This document shows positions 41,385 to 51,409 of a stretch of DNA of 64,000 nt, piece after piece (within the stretch, counting starts at the first letter, position 1; each line of letters opens with the position of its first letter). The stretch lies in NCBI RefSeq assembly GCF_014697125.1, contig NZ_JACJRG010000024.1, positions 1-64,000 on the forward strand, given 5' to 3'. The notes below the pieces were generated by a model, which was not told where the DNA came from, ran no database searches, and saw nothing but the letters and a program-made list of their open reading frames with translations. Both the position numbers and the translations under genes were made by a program. The DNA is from Anabaena minutissima FACHB-250 (GTDB lineage: Bacteria > Cyanobacteriota > Cyanobacteriia > Cyanobacteriales > Nostocaceae).

Positions 41385-42552
41385 GATCTGAGGCATCAAA
41401 CAATTTCTTCATTTGCCTAGCATAACTCTCTACGGTATGAAAGTCTTGATAATTTTTCTGAATTTCTTGGATTTTCGCTTTTAATTCTAAAGAATTTGCA
41501 AATTTAATAATTTTACTGACAATAATGTGAGGTTGACTCCAGTATTCTATAATCAGTTCTTCAATACCATATTTTGATAGTTCTTTTGCCATCCAAGTAC
41601 CTGCGGTCACAACAGGCAGTTTACCAGCCATAATACATTCAGTAAAAATGCCAGAAGTACGCTCTTTATAAGCATTAGCATCATATGGTAGTAGGATAAT
41701 ATCAGATTTTTTGAGCCAGTTTGAATAGTCTGAGTTACTCAAATGATCTGGAATCAGTTTAACTTTAACACCACCAATAGTAGATATAAGTTGAGAACTT
41801 TGGGCAGCTACAACACATATTTTGTTTGCGTCTTCAGTAATACAAGTAACCAAAGATTTAACAACATCCCATCCTTTTTCTAATCGTGGCGTACCAGCCC
41901 ACCAACAAATTACTTCATCACTTTGATGATGAATTTCTTTAATATCGATGAATTCTGTATGTGGTATGGGCATTACAGTTACAGATTCTTGAAAGTAATT
42001 TGATATTGATTTACCTAAAATCTCACTATCTGTGAGTATTTTAAATTTTCCAGGTTTTAATTTATTTTTAATTGCTTGATTTAAAATTTTATAAATCCAG
42101 CCTGTTTTATCTTTATGTGTATCTCTACGGTAAAGTAGCCACACTGATAGGTTATTTGTTGGTATTAAATATATGGCTATGAGTAATGCAAAAAGTTGTA
42201 TATGAATAAATCGTTCTAGAAAAACAATAGAAAATTTTGATGATATTAAAACATATTTTCGTAATTCATTAGCAATTGAGAAACTTAATCTTAATATATC
42301 TTGAAACTTTAATATTCTAATTAATGGATTGATGCTTGCTTCTAAGTTTTCACCACTGAGGCCAGGATACCAGTTAGTTGGCAAATCACTAATTTCGGAG
42401 TCTGTCGCAACTATGGCTATATGCTGCCAATTTAGAATTTTAGCGGCTTTAGTCACAGAAATATGATAGGGGATTATATGTCCCTCTCCTGCCATGAGAT
42501 TAGGGATGAGAGAAATCAATATTGGACTTTGCTCCGTATCCTTGTGATTCAT
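41365..42552 (-). CDS. divergent GT4-like glycosyltransferase
   Basis: 395 residues, GT-B-like, with a weaker match. WWAGTPRLEKGWDVVKSL (~222) starts the donor half, and ILLPYDANAYKERTSGIFTE (~300) resembles the donor site but with S-G-I-F in place of E-G-F. The same variant (SYTVRSSGVLVES) occurs in the N-terminal module of the 1411-residue fusion in this operon, so both belong to one subfamily. Residues ~100-125 are hydrophobic and may touch the membrane. 18 bp downstream of gmhB. Confidence 0.75.
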   Translation of the reverse strand: MNHKDTEQSPILISLIPNLMAGEGHIIPYHISVTKAAKILNWQHIAIVATDSEISDLPTNWYPGLSGENLEASINPLIRILKFQDILRLSFSIANELRKYVLISSKFSIVFLERFIHIQLFALLIAIYLIPTNNLSVWLLYRRDTHKDKTGWIYKILNQAIKNKLKPGKFKILTDSEILGKSISNYFQESVTVMPIPHTEFIDIKEIHHQSDEVICWWAGTPRLEKGWDVVKSLVTCITEDANKICVVAAQSSQLISTIGGVKVKLIPDHLSNSDYSNWLKKSDIILLPYDANAYKERTSGIFTECIMAGKLPVVTAGTWMAKELSKYGIEELIIEYWSQPHIIVSKIIKFANSLELKAKIQEIQKNYQDFHTVESYARQMKKLFDASDHAENSN

Positions 42553-42570
42553 AAACCGATGATCAAGAGG

Positions 42571-43158
42571 TTAATGTTGAATGAGTTTAGTTGTTTCAAT
42601 CAATTCATTTACAATCTGAACAGAAGCTTGTGTGTGAGATAAATTTTTAGCATCTGCTAAAGTTCTATTTGTTAGTAAAAAAATCGGATTACAACCAGCA
42701 TTAATGGCGCACTCTACATCACTAATTGCATCGCCAATAAAATAAGACTGCGAAAGCTCTATAGAATACTTTTCTGCCGCTTGCAACAACATATATGATG
42801 AAGGTTTACGACATTTGCAGTTATCAGATGGTTGGTGAGGACAGATAAAAATCTCTTGAAAATACACACCTAGTCTTTCATATTCTTGACACATCTTGGA
42901 ATGAACTAACTCCACATCATTTGCAGTAAAATATCCTCTACCAATACCGGACTGATTAGTAATAACTATTAATAAATACCCTGACTCTTGCCATTTCTTC
43001 AAAATTTCACCTGCACTCAAGGGAAGTTTCACTTGATCTGGGTGGCTTAGGTATGGGATGTAATCTATTAAAACGCCATCTCTATCAAGAAATAAAGCTT
43101 TGTTAGGTTTAGTAAAATTAGTATATTTATTCCTATCATTATCAGAATACATATTCAA
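42571..43158 (-). CDS. gmhB: D-glycero-D-manno-heptose 1,7-bisphosphate phosphatase
   Basis: 195 residues, HAD-IIIA type. Motif I LFLDRDGVLIDY (~22-33), motif II VITNQSGIGRG, the zinc loop CPHQPSDNCKC (~110-120) typical of GmhB, then RKP with the motif III Lys, and motif IV YFIGDAISDVECA. It removes the C7 phosphate of heptose 1,7-bisphosphate to give heptose 1-phosphate for nucleotidyl transfer. gmhA, hddA and hddC are in the same operon. 75 bp downstream of gmhA. Confidence 0.92.
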   Translation of the reverse strand: MNMYSDNDRNKYTNFTKPNKALFLDRDGVLIDYIPYLSHPDQVKLPLSAGEILKKWQESGYLLIVITNQSGIGRGYFTANDVELVHSKMCQEYERLGVYFQEIFICPHQPSDNCKCRKPSSYMLLQAAEKYSIELSQSYFIGDAISDVECAINAGCNPIFLLTNRTLADAKNLSHTQASVQIVNELIETTKLIQH

Positions 43159-43233
43159 TTTGTTTCATTAATAAAAAGTCTCTAGATCAATCACAATGAT
43201 AATTATTGTTAAATTGGACTAAACAATAGTAAT

Positions 43234-43806
43234 TTAATTAACTTTTTTTGTAAATAATTTAAGTTCCACTTGCTCGCAGATACGATGGTAGGTAATCACA
43301 TGAATTTCTTGTACTAACGGAGTATGTTGTTCACTAACAAATAAGGGAAAGTCAGTAATTTCCTTTAACATTCCCCCATTGTTACCTGACATTCCAATAG
43401 TTACAATTCCCAGTTCTTTCGCTATCTTTAAAGCTCTAATTACATTTTGGGATTTCCCAGATGTAGAAATACCCCAGATGATATCTCCTGGTTTACCCAA
43501 AGATTCAATCTGTCGGGAAAAGATAGTTTCAAATTCGTGGTCGTTTGTCCAAGCTGTGAGGGTTGCGGGATTAGTAGAGAGTGCGATCGCAGGTAATCCT
43601 TTACGATTGATTAAGAAGCGTCCAATAAACTCCGCAGCTATGTGCTGTGCATCAGATGCAGAGCCACCATTACCACAAATGAATAAGGTGTTTCCTTGCT
43701 GAAAACTTTTGACGATCAGATCAACTACATTATCTATCGCCTGGCAATACTCTACTGTGAAAGCAGCTTCCAAGCTTCTGAGTTTATCCTGCACCCAATA
43801 ATCCAA
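43234..43806 (-). CDS. gmhA: sedoheptulose-7-phosphate isomerase
   Basis: 190 residues, SIS fold. FICGNGGSASDAQHIAAEFI (~43-62) is the phosphosugar-binding and active-site signature of GmhA, followed by ALSTNPATLTAWTNDHEFE and WGISTSGKSQNVIRAL. It converts sedoheptulose-7-phosphate to D-glycero-D-manno-heptose-7-phosphate, the entry step of the heptose pathway. It starts 10 bp after the epimerase stop. Confidence 0.93.
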   Translation of the reverse strand: MDYWVQDKLRSLEAAFTVEYCQAIDNVVDLIVKSFQQGNTLFICGNGGSASDAQHIAAEFIGRFLINRKGLPAIALSTNPATLTAWTNDHEFETIFSRQIESLGKPGDIIWGISTSGKSQNVIRALKIAKELGIVTIGMSGNNGGMLKEITDFPLFVSEQHTPLVQEIHVITYHRICEQVELKLFTKKVN

Positions 43807-43815
43807 CGTTCTTCC

Positions 43816-44745
43816 TCACTTGTTGTTTGGTAACAGTTTATCTTTTTGCGTTCCAAACCACTCAATCGTTTTGCTCAACCCAACTTCTAACGAAGTCAAA
43901 GTTAAATCAGGAACATATTGTTGAAGTTTGCCAATACCTAGACACTTAGATTTAGCACCAACATAGCGTTCTGTATCAAATTGGATTAAGTGGAAGTCAT
44001 AGTCTACCTTTTCGCAAATCAGTTTGGCAAAGTGTCTAATTGTAAATTCCTCACCTGCACCAATGTTGATGAGTTGGTTATCCACACTAACTGCTAATTG
44101 AATCATAGTTTTGACAAAATCGTCTACAAAAACGAGTTCGCGGGATTGATACCCATTTCCCCAGAGGATTACTGACTCCCCATATAGCTTACCGCGAATA
44201 ATTTTGCGAATTAAGTCAAAAATAAAGTGCATTTGTCGCCCATCTGTATGGTAGCCAGGGCCGTAGAGGGTGGAGGGAACTAAACAAAGGTAGTTCAACC
44301 CATACTGTTTATGCAATGCTAGTTGTCCTGCATATAACATCCGCTTAGTCATTGCATAAGTAAACAGGCTATCTATCGGGATTCCTGTCAAATAGTTTTC
44401 TTCTATTAGTTCTAAATCAGGCGCATAAGCACAACTAGTACCCATACTAATTAGCTTGGCTTGGGGTTGATATGTTTGCCACCAAGCTAGCACATTTGTA
44501 TTGATTTGCTGGTTAATAATCCACTGTTCTCCAGGATGGTATAAACAGAAGTCGCCAGCTTGAGTCCAAGCCGCTAAATGATAAATATAGTTATAGCTTT
44601 CATGGTTATACTTCAACAATGAGTCTTGCTGAGTCAGGTCACAGTTTTTAGAATTCAAGCGAACTAATTCATGTCCTTGAGTTTCCAGTTGTGAGCAAAG
44701 AATTGTACCTAAAAAGCCTGTAGCACCGGTAACTATAATTTTCAT
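43816..44745 (-). CDS. NAD(P)-dependent epimerase/reductase (GDP-fucose-synthase-like SDR)
   Basis: 309 residues, extended SDR. The Rossmann motif GATGFLG (~7-13), IYHLAAWTQ (~54), Ser in LISMGTSCAYAPD (~100) and the YAMTK (Y-x3-K) pair (~131) are intact. It resembles GDP-4-keto-6-deoxysugar reductases/epimerases. In this context it probably edits GDP-heptose or a related GDP-sugar. No GDP-mannose 4,6-dehydratase (gmd) type gene is in the window. 2-bp gap to the methyltransferase upstream. Confidence 0.82.
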   Translation of the reverse strand: MKIIVTGATGFLGTILCSQLETQGHELVRLNSKNCDLTQQDSLLKYNHESYNYIYHLAAWTQAGDFCLYHPGEQWIINQQINTNVLAWWQTYQPQAKLISMGTSCAYAPDLELIEENYLTGIPIDSLFTYAMTKRMLYAGQLALHKQYGLNYLCLVPSTLYGPGYHTDGRQMHFIFDLIRKIIRGKLYGESVILWGNGYQSRELVFVDDFVKTMIQLAVSVDNQLINIGAGEEFTIRHFAKLICEKVDYDFHLIQFDTERYVGAKSKCLGIGKLQQYVPDLTLTSLEVGLSKTIEWFGTQKDKLLPNNK

Positions 44746-44747
44746 CG

Positions 44748-45950
44748 TTAAGCATCCTTGGGATTGACAGGAAAGTAAAATTCAACTCCTTTGTCAATTA
44801 GGTGTTGGTTATTGGACAGAATTTCTTTTTTAAAGTTCCAGGCTAAGACATAATAAATATCTGGTAGTTCCTGAAGTTCTTTCTCAATTACAAGAGGAAT
44901 GTGCATTCCTGGTGAATAGAGTCCGCGCCGCAATTCATTTTTTTCTACCAAACAATCTATATAATTAGTGCCAACACCAAAGTAATTCAACATGGTATTT
45001 CCTTTGACGGGTGCGCCGAAACCAAAGATTCTTTTACCCTGCTGTTTCGCTTGTTCTAAATAGGCAAGATTTTCGGTTTTCATTTGTTGAATTCTTTGAG
45101 CAAACTCTAGATATGTAGAGAGTTCGTTGCTTTTTTCATTTACTTCTGCTTGTTGAAAAGATTGCAGGCGATGGCTTGCTGCTTTTTTCCCTTTATGTGT
45201 TACAAACCCGATAATAGAACCACCATGAATTGGTGAAAGATAAGCATCAAACATGGATAAACCATGTCTGTTTAGGAGTACCTCGATAGTATTGAGATTG
45301 TAGTAAAGTAAGTGTTCGTGGTAAATCTGGTCAAAGGCTAGATTCTCTACAATTCGTTTCATGTAAAGAAACTGCACAACAAACACCCCATCATCCCGCA
45401 AAGCTTCCCGAATCCCTTCAGCTACAGAATGTAGTTCTTCTAGGTGAAAGAATACACCAGCCGCATTGATTACATGAAATTTGCGATTAAGACGCTGAAC
45501 TACATCCAAATTGAAAAATTCATTTAAAGTTGTAATTCCTGCATCGTTAGCTATCTTCGCCGTAGTTTTGGAAGACTCCACACCCAAAACATCATAGCCT
45601 AGTGTTTTAAAATGCTTGAGCTGAGTCCCATCATTAGAACCAATATCAAGCACAGATTTACCTTGAGTATCCTTAAAAAAGCGGCTATCCACTTCCTCGG
45701 CTACATTCCTGAAATGTTCGCTTAAAGAACGAGTCACACCTGATAGATAGGTATGATCACCAAACATGATCTCCTTTTTCACAGTGTAATCTAACTGCAC
45801 AGTTTCACAATCCTGGCAATAGAGAACACGGAGAGGATAAAAAGGTTCTTGACCAATTTCTGCTGGTTTCAAGAAGTGATTGCACCAGGGCTGAGAACCG
45901 AGATCAATAGCAAGTTCTAAATTAGTTGAATCGCAAACACGGCATTGCAT
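44748..45950 (-). CDS. sugar C-methyltransferase-type SAM methyltransferase
   Basis: 400 residues with the three-part layout of NDP-sugar C-methyltransferases: an N-terminal zinc-binding segment (CRVCDSTNLELAIDLGSQP and VLYCQDCETVQLDY), a central SAM domain (VLDIGSNDGTQLKHFKTLGY, ~102) and a C-terminal lobe (GKRIFGFGAPVKGNTMLNYF, ~300). Related enzymes methylate C3 of a 4-keto sugar. A branched or methylated heptose/deoxysugar in the polymer is inferred. Confidence 0.85.
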   Translation of the reverse strand: MQCRVCDSTNLELAIDLGSQPWCNHFLKPAEIGQEPFYPLRVLYCQDCETVQLDYTVKKEIMFGDHTYLSGVTRSLSEHFRNVAEEVDSRFFKDTQGKSVLDIGSNDGTQLKHFKTLGYDVLGVESSKTTAKIANDAGITTLNEFFNLDVVQRLNRKFHVINAAGVFFHLEELHSVAEGIREALRDDGVFVVQFLYMKRIVENLAFDQIYHEHLLYYNLNTIEVLLNRHGLSMFDAYLSPIHGGSIIGFVTHKGKKAASHRLQSFQQAEVNEKSNELSTYLEFAQRIQQMKTENLAYLEQAKQQGKRIFGFGAPVKGNTMLNYFGVGTNYIDCLVEKNELRRGLYSPGMHIPLVIEKELQELPDIYYVLAWNFKKEILSNNQHLIDKGVEFYFPVNPKDA

Positions 45951-45982
45951 AAATAATAACCTTAACTTCCTCCGAACTTTTC

Positions 45983-48900
45983 TTATATTGATGAGAAACT
46001 ATTATATGAGTTTTGATTGTATAAAATATCAAAACCATATACAACTTGTATCCTTTGCATATGTTTATTTTCTGCTAAAGCTTCTTTGATAGCTATATCA
46101 ACCCCATCCAATTCTGTGTCATCAATAATAATTAACCCATCTTGATGCAGTCGAGGAATTATATGTTCAAGAGCTGCTTTTGTTCCAGAATATTGATCCA
46201 TATCTAAGAAAGCCACAGAAATAGAATCAACTAAATCAAGCTTTGGTAAAGTATCTTGAACTAATCCTTTAGCAATTTTAATATTTTGCAAAACATTATG
46301 AACCTTGTAATAATCAATAACACGGTCTAACTGATTATCATGAAACAGCCCTTCTTTGAAAAGCGTCTCGCCATCCTTTTCAACAGGTGCAGGCATTCCT
46401 TCAAAAGTATCTAGTGCAAAAATTTGTCTGTTTATTCCCAAATAACTACTTTGTTTAGCTACATATATAGTAGTTCCGCCTAGATAAACACCACACTCAA
46501 CAAAGCAGCCTGTTTTGGGAGCTAGTGCGTTACATAGTGATATTACAGACAGCTTTTTAGGATTCAAGCAGGATATAAATTTGCTTCTATCAACTGACAT
46601 TAAAACGTGAAGATGAGATGTAACAATGTCAGGAATTTTTATGACTCTAGTTCTTCTATTGTGAAAAAGTCCATCTATATATTTCTTATTGATATCAGTA
46701 TTTTGGGCATAAAAAATCACATCAAATGCGTCTGGATTTAGAAATTCAAGAGATTGCTGTGGATGAAGCGAAGTTTTGTTTTCTCCACCAAAAAATCCAG
46801 CTACAACGTAACCATGTTCATTTAAACTGTAAGCCAGATGCAAAAGAGCCGGATCAGATCCTACAAAACCAAGCTGCAATTCATTACATGAAAGATATAT
46901 CTTCAATATCCTTGCCAGAGTATCAGCAAATAAATCATAGTTTGTTAAAATATCGTAGTAATTTAAATAAGAATTTTTATAGTCAAATATTACTTTTGTA
47001 TTAGGCACTATTTTTTCCTTTGATTCACTATAGGAAGCCGACAATCCTGATAATTTACTTTCAATTATATTTAAAAAATCTGTAATAGAATCTGGAATGA
47101 GATGTTTAAATATAGCCTCTGAGTGCATTTCTAAAAAATAACTATATAGTTCCTGGAAAACTGTTGAACCTTGCAATTCCCAATGAGCTTTCACTAGTTC
47201 CCAGTTTTCTAATTGTATTTCTTGTTGACTAGTAAATTGTCGTAAAATATTGTTAAACGCCTGTATTTCCGGCGACCACTCTACTAATTGTGGTTGCCAA
47301 TAAGTCGCTTCTACATCAGGTGGAGTCAGAGAACTTTCTCCAAGAGCATCTGCAAACGCTGCATTCATAGCTTTGTCATACTGACCTTGGTCATACCTCC
47401 CTTGAATTAACTCATACCCTTGTTTAGCTTGCTCAAGACGAGTTTCGTCATTTTCAAGCAACTCCAAAATTCTAGCCGCATAGGCTTCTGGTTCATCAAA
47501 GCATTTAAACTGTTCCGCATCAAATTCTAACCCTCTCAATGCCATGCTAGTAGCGACAACTGGTTTACCCATTGATAAAGCTTCAATTGTCTTGATATTA
47601 AAACCTGCTCCCATTTTTATAGGCAAAATAACGAGACGAGTTGCTGCATATATTGGTTTTAAGCTTTCTAGTGAACCAGCAACAAAGATATTTGGATGGC
47701 TTATTTCATTTAAATCTCCGCAGCTCATAATGTTCCCAGCTATTACAAATGTCACACCTTTATCTGCTAGATAAGGCATATACACTTTGTGAAAGAACCA
47801 CTTTAGAGAGTAAATATTTGGGTAATGGTATGAACTAACATATAGAATGTCTATTGAGCGTTTTTCTTTGAGATCAAATTTCTTCTGGATTGTTTGTAAA
47901 TTTTCAGAACCTCCAGCTAGAAAAACTTCTGATAAATCTACACAACCAGCCATATAACTAATTTTCGGAGGTGATAATCGTCCTATATATGGAACTTTGT
48001 GTAAAGCAGGTTTATGGACATTTTCTTGAACTTTCTCCAGTTCTTTTGAATTATTGGCAAGTACAACAGTACATCTCTCTAAGAGACTGCATTCCAAAAT
48101 AAATTCTTTTTGATTGACTTCTCGATTGTTGTAAAAAGCATATTGTTGAGATTGAATATCGTGCATTTCACAAATTACGGGGTATCTATCTAAACCCATT
48201 TTTTTTACAATAGACCAACTAGGTATGTAATTTAGTAAAACAGCATCAAGCTTTTGGCTTTGTAAAAAAGCCTTTAAGGACTTAGGAATATCAATATAAG
48301 AACGAGCCATTAATTCTAGTTCTAAATCTGGCTTTTTCTCTGAATGAGATATAATATAATTAATATTCTTATTAGCTTGTGAGAATATTGGAAATTTATA
48401 TCTCAAAAACCAGGTTTCTATTAAATTGAACTCTTCTAATGCTTTTGTTGCTAGAGATACTCTGTTGGCAAAATCTTCGTCAACTATTTTAGGATCTTGG
48501 AAAAAGAATACGCCATATACGCGGTAGCCACAACGAGACAAATAATCTAAATGATTTCTAGCAACTTGTCCTGCACCCACTCTTTGCACAATTGAATCAC
48601 CGTCAATAATGTAAACAATAGATGGTGCTGGTTTATCTACATAACAATCAAGTAAAGCATCTTTTTCTATCAAACACTTTACCAATGCACTAGGAGAGTG
48701 CTTGGCACGCCATAAAGTACGATAATCAGATGCGGACTGGGCAAATTTCTGGAAATCTTTCAATATTTTAATCACTGCATCATGAAGCTCACCTGGCGAT
48801 TCATAAATACTGGCTCGTGATTCATCCACCTGTTTTGCCATCCAACTTCCCGCAGGCACAACAACTGGTTTACCAGCAGTAAGAGACTCTACTAAAACTC

Positions 48901-50218
48901 CAGAGCTTCTGACTGTATAAGATTCTGGCAGATAGGGAATGACAAGAATATCTGCACTTGCTAAAACTTCGTAGTAATCTTCAGTCGAAAGTGGTTCTTT
49001 TAATAAGCGAACCTTGTTAGAAGGATATTGTTCCAGCCTCAAACGAGCTTCTTGCATCCCTGGTTCTCCTCCAGGTAGGTTGAAATTCGATTGAATTGTA
49101 AATTTCACTTTGCCTGGTTGTATGTGACTAAACCATAAAGCATCAACTAATTGAGGTAGATATTGATAACCTTTTTCGGGACGTGCATCGCCAAGATAAA
49201 CAATGTTAATTGGCTCGCTTATATGGGAAGGAGAAGAAATTTCTTTAATATTTTCATGTCGGAATGGTATTGGAGCTGTTATGAAGCGAATTGGACTTAA
49301 AGCATTATGCTGTTTTGTGAGTTCATCTGTATCTGTATAAAATTTGACTATTTTAGGATGTAATCCAGCACCATAGAATCTATTAAGACAAGCTTTTAAG
49401 CCGATTCCTCTAGCAGAAGTTACTATCGGCTCATTACAATCTCTACGCAATAAAATATGATAATTTGGACTACTACTATATTTTATAGAGGACAAGAAAA
49501 TTAGTAACTCTTCTAATTGCTCAATACCTATAGTATGAATAAAAATGTGATCTTCCGAAGTGATATTAATTGTTTTAAAAATTAATTTAAATTCACTGGC
49601 AAAGACTAATTTTTTTTTGCCTATAAAATGAAGAATATTTTTTTTAATCGTCGTAAAAATAAGTTTAAATGATTCTTTTATTAAACCAATAAACGCTTTT
49701 ATAAACCAACCAAAGGTCTTAATTGGTAGAATAAAAGTTAAAATACTTTTAATTTCTATTAGTATTTTTCGTATAATATATACAGGAAAAATCAGTTTAG
49801 AAACATCAGACTTTAGCGCATATTTCAAATTTAAAAGACTACTTTCTGCTTTAGATAAAATTGTACGCAAATAGGGTATTGTGACAAACAAGTATTCATA
49901 AACTACTTTTAAGAATAAACGAATCTTTATCTTAAAATTAAATTTATTTTTTTTTAAATTCTTAATTAAGTCAATGAGTGGTTTTAAAATACCCTTTTCA
50001 AAAGGTGATATGCCCGTCCAATCTCTTGTAAATATTGGAATTACTTTAATATTGTTTGGATGCAAATATTTAGGAAATTTTTTGTTGGAAATAATAACTG
50101 GCTCGTAGCCAAGACATGATGCTGCTTCTGCAACAGATACATCATATTCATAGTGATGTCCTGTTAAACCTTTGAGTGAATGATCAATAATGATAAATTT
50201 TTTTAGCATGGTTTTCAT
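45983..50218 (-). CDS. trifunctional fusion: two glycosyltransferases and a TylF-like methyltransferase
   Basis: 1411 residues. Module 1 (~1-520) is GT4-like, with IVYLGDARPEKGYQYLPQLV (~345) and the donor variant YTVRSSGVLVESLTAGKPVV. Module 2 (~535-950) is another GT-B enzyme, with VYIIDGDSIVQRVGAGQVAR at its start and ILYVSSYHYPNIYSLKWF and IKMGAGFNIKTIEALSMGKP in the donor half. After a linker, module 3 (~1190-1411) is a TylF/macrocin-O-methyltransferase domain (GCFVECGVYLGGTTIYVAKQ, IFALDTFEGMPAP, VAFLDMDQYSGTKAALEHI). A poly-basic, hydrophobic stretch (~85-205) may bind membrane. It could add two sugars and then O-methyl one, perhaps terminating the chain. Confidence 0.85.
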   Translation of the reverse strand: MKTMLKKFIIIDHSLKGLTGHHYEYDVSVAEAASCLGYEPVIISNKKFPKYLHPNNIKVIPIFTRDWTGISPFEKGILKPLIDLIKNLKKNKFNFKIKIRLFLKVVYEYLFVTIPYLRTILSKAESSLLNLKYALKSDVSKLIFPVYIIRKILIEIKSILTFILPIKTFGWFIKAFIGLIKESFKLIFTTIKKNILHFIGKKKLVFASEFKLIFKTINITSEDHIFIHTIGIEQLEELLIFLSSIKYSSSPNYHILLRRDCNEPIVTSARGIGLKACLNRFYGAGLHPKIVKFYTDTDELTKQHNALSPIRFITAPIPFRHENIKEISSPSHISEPINIVYLGDARPEKGYQYLPQLVDALWFSHIQPGKVKFTIQSNFNLPGGEPGMQEARLRLEQYPSNKVRLLKEPLSTEDYYEVLASADILVIPYLPESYTVRSSGVLVESLTAGKPVVVPAGSWMAKQVDESRASIYESPGELHDAVIKILKDFQKFAQSASDYRTLWRAKHSPSALVKCLIEKDALLDCYVDKPAPSIVYIIDGDSIVQRVGAGQVARNHLDYLSRCGYRVYGVFFFQDPKIVDEDFANRVSLATKALEEFNLIETWFLRYKFPIFSQANKNINYIISHSEKKPDLELELMARSYIDIPKSLKAFLQSQKLDAVLLNYIPSWSIVKKMGLDRYPVICEMHDIQSQQYAFYNNREVNQKEFILECSLLERCTVVLANNSKELEKVQENVHKPALHKVPYIGRLSPPKISYMAGCVDLSEVFLAGGSENLQTIQKKFDLKEKRSIDILYVSSYHYPNIYSLKWFFHKVYMPYLADKGVTFVIAGNIMSCGDLNEISHPNIFVAGSLESLKPIYAATRLVILPIKMGAGFNIKTIEALSMGKPVVATSMALRGLEFDAEQFKCFDEPEAYAARILELLENDETRLEQAKQGYELIQGRYDQGQYDKAMNAAFADALGESSLTPPDVEATYWQPQLVEWSPEIQAFNNILRQFTSQQEIQLENWELVKAHWELQGSTVFQELYSYFLEMHSEAIFKHLIPDSITDFLNIIESKLSGLSASYSESKEKIVPNTKVIFDYKNSYLNYYDILTNYDLFADTLARILKIYLSCNELQLGFVGSDPALLHLAYSLNEHGYVVAGFFGGENKTSLHPQQSLEFLNPDAFDVIFYAQNTDINKKYIDGLFHNRRTRVIKIPDIVTSHLHVLMSVDRSKFISCLNPKKLSVISLCNALAPKTGCFVECGVYLGGTTIYVAKQSSYLGINRQIFALDTFEGMPAPVEKDGETLFKEGLFHDNQLDRVIDYYKVHNVLQNIKIAKGLVQDTLPKLDLVDSISVAFLDMDQYSGTKAALEHIIPRLHQDGLIIIDDTELDGVDIAIKEALAENKHMQRIQVVYGFDILYNQNSYNSFSSI

Positions 50219-50416
50219 CTGATTTTCAAAAATCCTAATGTCCTAAATTAAAAATGTTTAGCAAAATTAACTAAAATATTTAAATCAAATCAGCATCAGT
50301 AGATTATCACCAAAATTGATAAATTTTAACATTATTCATTTTGATATTTAATTTTTGCGATAAGTCTTTTGGTTGCCACAACATTATTTGATAACATCTT
50401 TACTGCACCTACAGAT

Positions 50417-51397
50417 TTAAGAAAAAATGATTTGTGAACCAGGGGCATTTGTTTTTGCTATTAAAATTTGATGGTTAGCAAAACAACTTTGTAAGGTTTC
50501 ATGGAATTGTGGAGGTACAAAAAACAGCATAAATCCACCTGCACCTGCTCCCAATAACTTACCACCCCAAGCACCTGCTTCAATACCCGTTTGATAAATT
50601 TTATCGATTTCAGAATTAGAGATACCCCCATCCAGACTACGTTTAGCTAACCACGCACGATGCAGTAATGCACCAAATTCTGATAGAGGTCTATTGCTCG
50701 TCAATATATCCCAACCTTCATCAACCATGTATCGCATCTCCTTCAAGGTGGCTGTGTTATCACCCACCTTTTGCAACTGCTGCGCTACAACATCAGCAGC
50801 CTTGCGTCTAATACCTGTAAAGACTATAAAAAGATGCTGTTCAAATTCTTGTAAGCGTTCCTGAGATATAGGTACACGGTTAACTATAATATTGTCTTCA
50901 GTTCTAAACTCTACCAAATTAAAACCACCAACCGCGGCCAAAACCTGATCTTGACACCCCACTTTGTCTTTGACTAAATTTCGTTCTACATAAATGGCCT
51001 CATAGGCCAATTCCATTGGCTTGATGAATTCACCTTTAAAACTGTGAAGGGCATGGAGCAGAGAAACCGTAAATGTTGAAGACGAACCTAAACCAGTAAA
51101 TGCTGGTAAATCTGCCACATTATGTAATTCAATATCTTTCTCTAACCCACAAAACTTTAAACACTCACGATAAACACGATGTTCAATTTCATCTAAATTT
51201 TTAACTAGTTCAACTTTCCGGTATGAAAGTCGAATTGAATAATCAAATAAGCGGCTAAGAAATGGACTAGCAGTAATATAAGAAAACTTATCAATAGCTG
51301 TGGCTAATACAGCACCTCCATGCTGAAGAAAATATTCAGGATAGTCAGTTCCACCACCAAAAAAGCTGATACGAACAGGGGCGCGAGATATTAGCAT
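50417..51397 (-). CDS. hddA: D-glycero-alpha-D-manno-heptose-7-phosphate kinase (GHMP family)
   Basis: 326 residues. The N-terminal APVRISFFGGGTDYPEYF (~6-23) is diagnostic of HddA-type GHMP kinases; the ATP loop FTGLGSSSTFTVSLLHAL (~100) and the third motif GGKLLGAGAGGFMLFFVP (~280) are intact. It phosphorylates C1 of heptose-7-phosphate in the alpha configuration, the route leading to GDP-heptose rather than ADP-heptose. Companion genes gmhA, gmhB and hddC are all in the operon. Confidence 0.9.
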   Translation of the reverse strand: MLISRAPVRISFFGGGTDYPEYFLQHGGAVLATAIDKFSYITASPFLSRLFDYSIRLSYRKVELVKNLDEIEHRVYRECLKFCGLEKDIELHNVADLPAFTGLGSSSTFTVSLLHALHSFKGEFIKPMELAYEAIYVERNLVKDKVGCQDQVLAAVGGFNLVEFRTEDNIIVNRVPISQERLQEFEQHLFIVFTGIRRKAADVVAQQLQKVGDNTATLKEMRYMVDEGWDILTSNRPLSEFGALLHRAWLAKRSLDGGISNSEIDKIYQTGIEAGAWGGKLLGAGAGGFMLFFVPPQFHETLQSCFANHQILIAKTNAPGSQIIFS

Positions 51398-51409
51398 TCT
51401 TTCATTTTC

